This document shows positions 25,194 through 28,587 of a DNA stretch of 28,587 nt, in pieces. How positions within the stretch are numbered: the stretch's first letter is position 1; every line of letters begins with the position of its first letter. The notes under the pieces are model-generated. The model did not search any database. It had not been told where the DNA came from and saw nothing but the letters and a program-made list of their open reading frames with translations. Source of the stretch: CAIWTU01 sp035686205 (GTDB taxonomy: Bacteria > Desulfobacterota > Desulfuromonadia > Geobacterales > Geobacteraceae). The stretch is taken from NCBI GenBank assembly GCA_035686205.1, contig DASRZQ010000238.1:1-28587 (forward strand), read 5' to 3'. The position numbers and the translations under genes are program-made.

Positions 25194-25583
25194 TTGGCGA
25201 AAAATGTATCGCGTTTAAATAAAACAATCATGATAGTCGATGATGAACTGTTTTTCCGGAAACTGCTCCGCGATATTCTTGAGGATGAGGGATATACGTC
25301 TATTCTGGAAGTCGAGGACGGGGTCGAGGCGGTAGAAAAATATCTCCAGCTCCGCCCGGACTTGACGGTCATGGACATATACATGCCGGGCAAAAACGGC
25401 ATTGACGCCACAAAGGAGATATTCTCCTACGACAAGAATGCCAGGGTGCTGATCTGCAGCGCGGCGGGTTATGATGAGGACGTCAAATTCGCGACGAAAA
25501 TAGGCGCCAGGGGAATTATTCTGAAACCTTTCATAGTAAGGGAAGTCACGGAAACCATTCAAAAGGCGCTCGAAGAAAATTAG
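25194..25583 (+). CDS. Orphan CheY-like response regulator
   Basis: 129 residues if started at TTG 25194, for which AGGGGGG lies six bases upstream; the ATG at 25188 touches that SD and is less likely. Receiver with Asp16-Asp17 (MIVDDELFFR), Asp61 (TVMDIYMPG), Ser89 (ICSAAG) and Lys111 (IILKPF). No output domain. It resembles receivers associated with motility or chemotaxis regulation, but no che gene is near. The last two bases of its TAG stop are the first two bases of the TIR element that follows, so its 3' end has been set, and maybe shortened, by that insertion. The receiver fold itself looks complete. Confidence 0.9.
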   Translation: MAKNVSRLNKTIMIVDDELFFRKLLRDILEDEGYTSILEVEDGVEAVEKYLQLRPDLTVMDIYMPGKNGIDATKEIFSYDKNARVLICSAAGYDEDVKFATKIGARGIILKPFIVREVTETIQKALEEN

Positions 25584-25794
25584 AGCTTGTTCGTAAATAA
25601 CGTTCCGCAGGATCGCGCCCGGATTTATGTTGGATTTGGCCTGGACGATTGAGCAAAACCGCAGGCGTAGCAGGGCTACGTCGAGGATTTTGCGATTGAG
25701 GACAGGTCAAAGACGGCATGACCTGCGCGCCGTACAACTTTGGCAGGCGGGAGACGGGATGCGAGCCCGGAATGCTTATTTACGAACAAGCTCT
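25582..25794. mobile_element. 213-bp non-coding element with 19-bp perfect terminal inverted repeats
   Basis: AGAGCTTGTTCGTAAATAA (25582-25600) and its exact reverse complement (25776-25794) bound a GC-rich interior. Inside are smaller fold-backs (CGTAG/CTACG around AGGG; GCAAAA/TTTTGC), giving a likely cruciform or structured RNA. No protein of note is encoded. A solo end is at 20052-20083. No certain target-site duplication is visible. It behaves as a MITE or similar non-autonomous element; no cognate transposase is in the window. Confidence 0.75.
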
Positions 25795-26189
25795 TAATGC
25801 AGAAGATGGGCGTTTGCTGTCCGGAGTCGGCTCGATATTTCCTGGACATTTCAGGGAGGTTGTAAAAATTCTGTGAAATATTGTATATTTTTTGTGCAGA
25901 AAGCCAGAAAATCAGTAAATTCCGTTTTATCTTTCGTCCAACCCGATTTTATCAACAAATATATCCACAAAATTTGTGGAAGCAAATTTTTTAATTATAT
26001 GGATTTTGAAATTTCCGGAAAAGGAATTCCCCTTTCCGGGCACTAAGGTGCGGCTTTGACTGCGCATTGACCGATTAACCGCAGTCGGCCCCTTTCCGGG
26101 CCATTCCCATCGTGAAACAGGTATGACGCGTCGGCTGGATTGAAAACGCGCTCCCCACCCATTTCCCACTTACTTTAAATAGTATTCAA
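25795..26189. other. AT-rich intergenic region after the TIR element
   Basis: About 395 bases without a supported gene. It holds an AT-rich stretch (25860-26010), a 17-base inverted repeat centred in TCCACAAAATTTGTGGA (25964-25980), an imperfect hairpin GACTGCG/CGCAGTC (26058-26086), and the 13-base sequence CCCCTTTCCGGGC occurring twice (near 26030 and 26090). The hairpins could help end the minus-strand glycosyltransferase message, but they lack a proper T tract. Confidence 0.45.
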
Positions 26190-27752
26190 TCAGCCCTTTG
26201 CCGAAACAGCGGAAATCAGGCGGATGCCATTGCACTGGAATACAGGGATAACATTGGATTTGTTTGCCAGGCAGGCCGGCTCCAGCAGGTACGTCCGGCT
26301 CGCCCGGGATTTTCCGGAAAGGAAATACAGTTCGTCGCGCATCGATATATACTTCGCGATGGTTTTTGCCGTTTCGTACGCATCACCCTGCGTCCTTGCC
26401 GTGAAATCTTTCCATTGTATCAGAATGCGCGCATCGGGCGGCGTATCGGCCCGCAAAGCGCGGTACAAGGCTTCCATTCCCGGAAGAGTCGGCACGAACA
26501 GGGCTGCGCGCTCAATCTGAGATTTCTGGTAACGGAAAAAAACCGGCGTTATGGCAAGGTTAAAAGTCGTTGTCAGAATCAAACCTCCGGCCAGAACGGC
26601 GCGCCACCTTTCCATCCTCGGTATTTTTCCCAGGAAAAGGGCAGGCAGGCAGAACAGGAGCGGGAGCTGGACACAAAGATATCTGGTCGTGAAGTCATGG
26701 CCCGTCAGGACAAAAAGAAGCACTGGTCCGAACAGGAGTATTCCGGTGAAACACAGTGATGGGGATGACCTGAATACCTGCCTTGGGGCGAACCACCGGC
26801 CCCGGAACCGGCGGAAGAAATCGCGGATGAAATTTCCCAGGAAAAGTATCCCCAAAAAAACGGAAATTAGGTTAAAGCCTGTCAGAACATAGAAAGAGTC
26901 CAGCGCCGTGTCCCCGAACGACCTGTATTCGGCCAGGTGATGGCCCGTCCACCTGCTGACGACATTGGAAAGCACGTTTACCTGCGAGGTGAGGACCTTT
27001 ATTACGCCGAGCTGAAACTTCGACTTTCCGCTCAGGATCTGGCGTGTGTTCTCCCAGTGATTGCTCATTTCCCCGAAGACGTATGGAATGTAGATGACGA
27101 CCGCGGCGAGAATCCCGGCTGCCAGCCATTTCCGGTTTATCCCGCTGCCGCTCAGTATGATCACGAGCAGGACGAACGGAACATAAAAAACGCCGACCAT
27201 GTGGAAATGGGGCAAAGCGGCCAGCAAAACGCACACCCAGAAAATATTCGCGGAGCGCGGCGTGCTGCACACGTCCCACAGCGCCAGGAACAGCAGGACC
27301 CCCAGCATGGCCATCGCGGACGGATTGTTGCAGCTGACCGAAAAGTAGACCGGCCACGGCGAAACCGCGTAAAACAGCGTCGTCCACAGCGCGCACGATT
27401 GTCCGAACAGCCTGCGGGCAAGCAGGTATACCAGCGGGATCGTCGCGACATTGAGCAGGATAATCATCAGGATAACAGTCACGGGAGACCCGCCGAACCG
27501 CAGCGGCAGGGACCACAGCATCGCCCACAGCGGGCCGGGGACCTTGCCGCTGTTGAAGTGCGGCTGGCCGAGGTACTGCGCCTTCGCGTCGCCCTCCAGG
27601 TAGCTCAGGGCGGACCGGAAAGCCTCCATGTCGTCCGAAATGCCGGTCTGGTAGTAGCCATGTCCCCAGACAAGTCCCAGCAGCCTTAGAACAAGCCCGG
27701 CCGCGATTATGACAAGTAAAATGATGATAAGATTCTTTTTTGAAAGCTGCAT
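26190..27752 (-). CDS. Multispanning glycosyltransferase, GT-C / GT39-like
   Basis: 520 residues with about eleven hydrophobic spans; an integral inner-membrane protein. The first periplasmic loop has ISDDMEAFRSAL with the Asp pair (Asp40-Asp41) expected for the catalytic base of GT-C enzymes that use lipid-phosphate sugars. The order 'short TM, acidic loop, PGPLWAMLWSLP, many TMs, soluble C-terminal part' fits the ArnT / PMT-like dolichyl-phosphate-mannose transferase superfamily. The C-terminal 100 or so residues form a small periplasmic domain (ALYRALRADTPPDARILI). Acceptor and donor unknown; cell-envelope or lipid A-like glycosylation is the usual role. It appears monocistronic. The SD upstream of the ATG is weak. 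Confidence 0.85.
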   Translation of the reverse strand: MQLSKKNLIIILLVIIAAGLVLRLLGLVWGHGYYQTGISDDMEAFRSALSYLEGDAKAQYLGQPHFNSGKVPGPLWAMLWSLPLRFGGSPVTVILMIILLNVATIPLVYLLARRLFGQSCALWTTLFYAVSPWPVYFSVSCNNPSAMAMLGVLLFLALWDVCSTPRSANIFWVCVLLAALPHFHMVGVFYVPFVLLVIILSGSGINRKWLAAGILAAVVIYIPYVFGEMSNHWENTRQILSGKSKFQLGVIKVLTSQVNVLSNVVSRWTGHHLAEYRSFGDTALDSFYVLTGFNLISVFLGILFLGNFIRDFFRRFRGRWFAPRQVFRSSPSLCFTGILLFGPVLLFVLTGHDFTTRYLCVQLPLLFCLPALFLGKIPRMERWRAVLAGGLILTTTFNLAITPVFFRYQKSQIERAALFVPTLPGMEALYRALRADTPPDARILIQWKDFTARTQGDAYETAKTIAKYISMRDELYFLSGKSRASRTYLLEPACLANKSNVIPVFQCNGIRLISAVSAKG

Positions 27753-28189
27753 GATTACCCGAGGATACAGGTGCCATGGCGGACTCCCGCCCCATGCGCT
27801 TGATCCTCGTCTCCCTTCGATGAACTGGTTTCATTTAATTGCCGCATGTCCGCGCCAGCGTTTGCTGATTGTTTCACTTGCCTGCCTGCGCCCACGCGCG
27901 GGAGTTGATAAAAAACTATATCTTAAACGATTTGTAAAGGAAATTCTCGGGGTTGGAAACAAGAATCGGAAATTTCGATTCGGTGCGAAGTATGCGCGCT
28001 GGTGGATGCAGGCGGGAACAAGGGAAGATAGGTTTCCTGGCTTTGCGGCTTCGATGATGCTTCAGGTCAAAAAATCGGGATTCCGGTTGAGACAATCATG
28101 TTAAAATATAGTTACTTAATACAGGCCTGGTGTGAGCTAGCCGATGCAATCCGCTTCCTTGCCGGCGGAAAACCGGAAAGGAGACTGAG
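27753..28189. other. Divergent intergenic region before the rubredoxin fusion
   Basis: 437 bases between divergent genes. No convincing coding frame. An AT-rich block at 28098-28123 (TTAAAATATAGTTACTTAAT) may hold a -10 region for the downstream gene, but no matching -35 at proper spacing was found. Confidence 0.35.
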
Positions 28190-28587
28190 ATGTCGAAGTA
28201 TCAATGCAGGTGCCAGTATGTGTATGACCCGGCAATGGGTGACATGACCCAGGGAATTTCCGCCGGGACATCCTTTGCCATGCTTCCCGAAGACTGGATC
28301 TGTCCCACATGCGGCTGCGACAAGTCGCATTTCCTGAAAGACGAGGGCAGGCCGAATTCCGAGCAGGGCCATCCGACCATAAAGGTCAATGTGAGATGCT
28401 TTTCGACCCTGGCGACAGAATCGTGCGGTTTCAGGGCGGATAAGCAATTTGAACTATACGAGGGATCAACGGTCCACGATTTGACGGAAAAGATGGAGAT
28501 CCCCCTCGACGCAGTGAAGATCGTATTCAGGAACCACAGGGAAGTGGGCTTCTGGACCGTCCTTAACCAGGGGGACCGGATTGGATT
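28190..28587 (+). CDS. Rubredoxin-like module fused to a MoaD/ThiS-like beta-grasp domain (partial)
   Basis: The gene runs off the window end; 132 codons are visible from ATG 28190, preceded by GGAG with a 6-base spacer. Residues 1-53 are rubredoxin-like: YQCRCQYVYDP, then LPEDWICPTCGCDKSHF. The second knuckle has the usual CPxCG, while the first has C-x-C (Cys6, Cys8) where classical rubredoxins have C-x-x-C. Residues about 62-132 (VRCFSTLATE, FELYEGSTVHDLTEKM, VKIVFRNHR, VLNQGDRIG) follow the strand-helix-strand pattern of MoaD/ThiS ubiquitin-like sulfur carriers. The C-terminal Gly-Gly is beyond the window. This would place an electron-transfer iron site on a sulfur-carrier protein; possible roles in tungsten/molybdenum cofactor or sulfur metabolism are inference. 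Confidence 0.82.
   Translation, partial: MSKYQCRCQYVYDPAMGDMTQGISAGTSFAMLPEDWICPTCGCDKSHFLKDEGRPNSEQGHPTIKVNVRCFSTLATESCGFRADKQFELYEGSTVHDLTEKMEIPLDAVKIVFRNHREVGFWTVLNQGDRIG

Noticed and set aside
25546..25737. Open frame across the TIR element
   Set aside because: It spans the terminal repeat and the receiver gene antisense; no start signal, low-complexity product.
25940..25985. Replication origin
   Set aside because: Only two imperfect DnaA-box-like sites, no dnaA/dnaN or parAB genes, no box cluster; kept only as a low-interest observation.
26872..27834. Arg/Pro/Gly-rich open frame of 320 codons on the minus strand
   Set aside because: Same-strand shadow of the membrane glycosyltransferase in another frame; its composition is unlike a folded protein.

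Overview
The window reads as a chromosomal stretch of a moderately GC-rich, signalling-rich, strictly or facultatively anaerobic bacterium. It most resembles Desulfobacterota / former Deltaproteobacteria. That guess rests on the class of genes seen (MASE3 histidine kinase, many receiver-only proteins, class II superoxide reductase, rubredoxin-like module, Gly-zipper lipoprotein) and on dispersed intergenic repeats of kinds common in such genomes. No rRNA, tRNA or taxon marker is present, so the assignment is inference.

Layout. (1) 1-867, plus strand: 3' end of a SorA-type sulfite oxidase and its small c-type cytochrome partner. (2) 872-10589: a trehalose / alpha-glucan block. On the minus strand, in transcription order, lie a DUF5752-like gene, treT, treZ and treY; a GH15 glucoamylase/trehalase is divergent on the plus strand. 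treZ-treY sit between inverted copies of a composite dispersed repeat. (3) 10645-12412, minus: a superoxide reductase and an EF-hand plus isochorismatase-fold hydrolase fusion. (4) 12692-22698, minus: seven consecutive two-component genes (PAS-PAS-GAF kinase, Rcp1-like receiver, REC-PAS-SpoIIE phosphatase, REC-coiled coil, MASE3-PAS kinase, single receiver, REC-PAS-kinase-REC hybrid). (5) 22971-24187: a possible small ORF, an SseB-like protein and a convergent Gly-zipper lipoprotein. (6) 24511-25583, plus: an AT-richer pair, an unrecognised 182-residue protein and an orphan receiver, ending at a 213-bp element with perfect 19-bp terminal inverted repeats. (7) 26190-27752, minus: a multispanning GT39-like glycosyltransferase. 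(8) 28190-end, plus: a rubredoxin-like module fused to a MoaD/ThiS-like domain, cut by the window edge.

How the genes work together. TreY+TreZ make trehalose from alpha-glucan ends, TreT makes it from nucleotide-glucose plus glucose, and the GH15 enzyme can hydrolyse glucans or trehalose. The locus therefore looks like a compatible-solute / storage-glucan switch. The signalling block holds two sensor kinases each next to a single-receiver gene, one hybrid kinase and one receiver-controlled PP2C phosphatase, and no DNA-binding output domain. Its output is therefore likely phosphorelay or protein-protein control. Several genes appear to start at TTG, chosen where a strong Shine-Dalgarno sequence (SD) is correctly spaced.

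The least explained parts are the repeats (at least four families, some nested), the two domain fusions, and the low-GC pair at 24578-25583.
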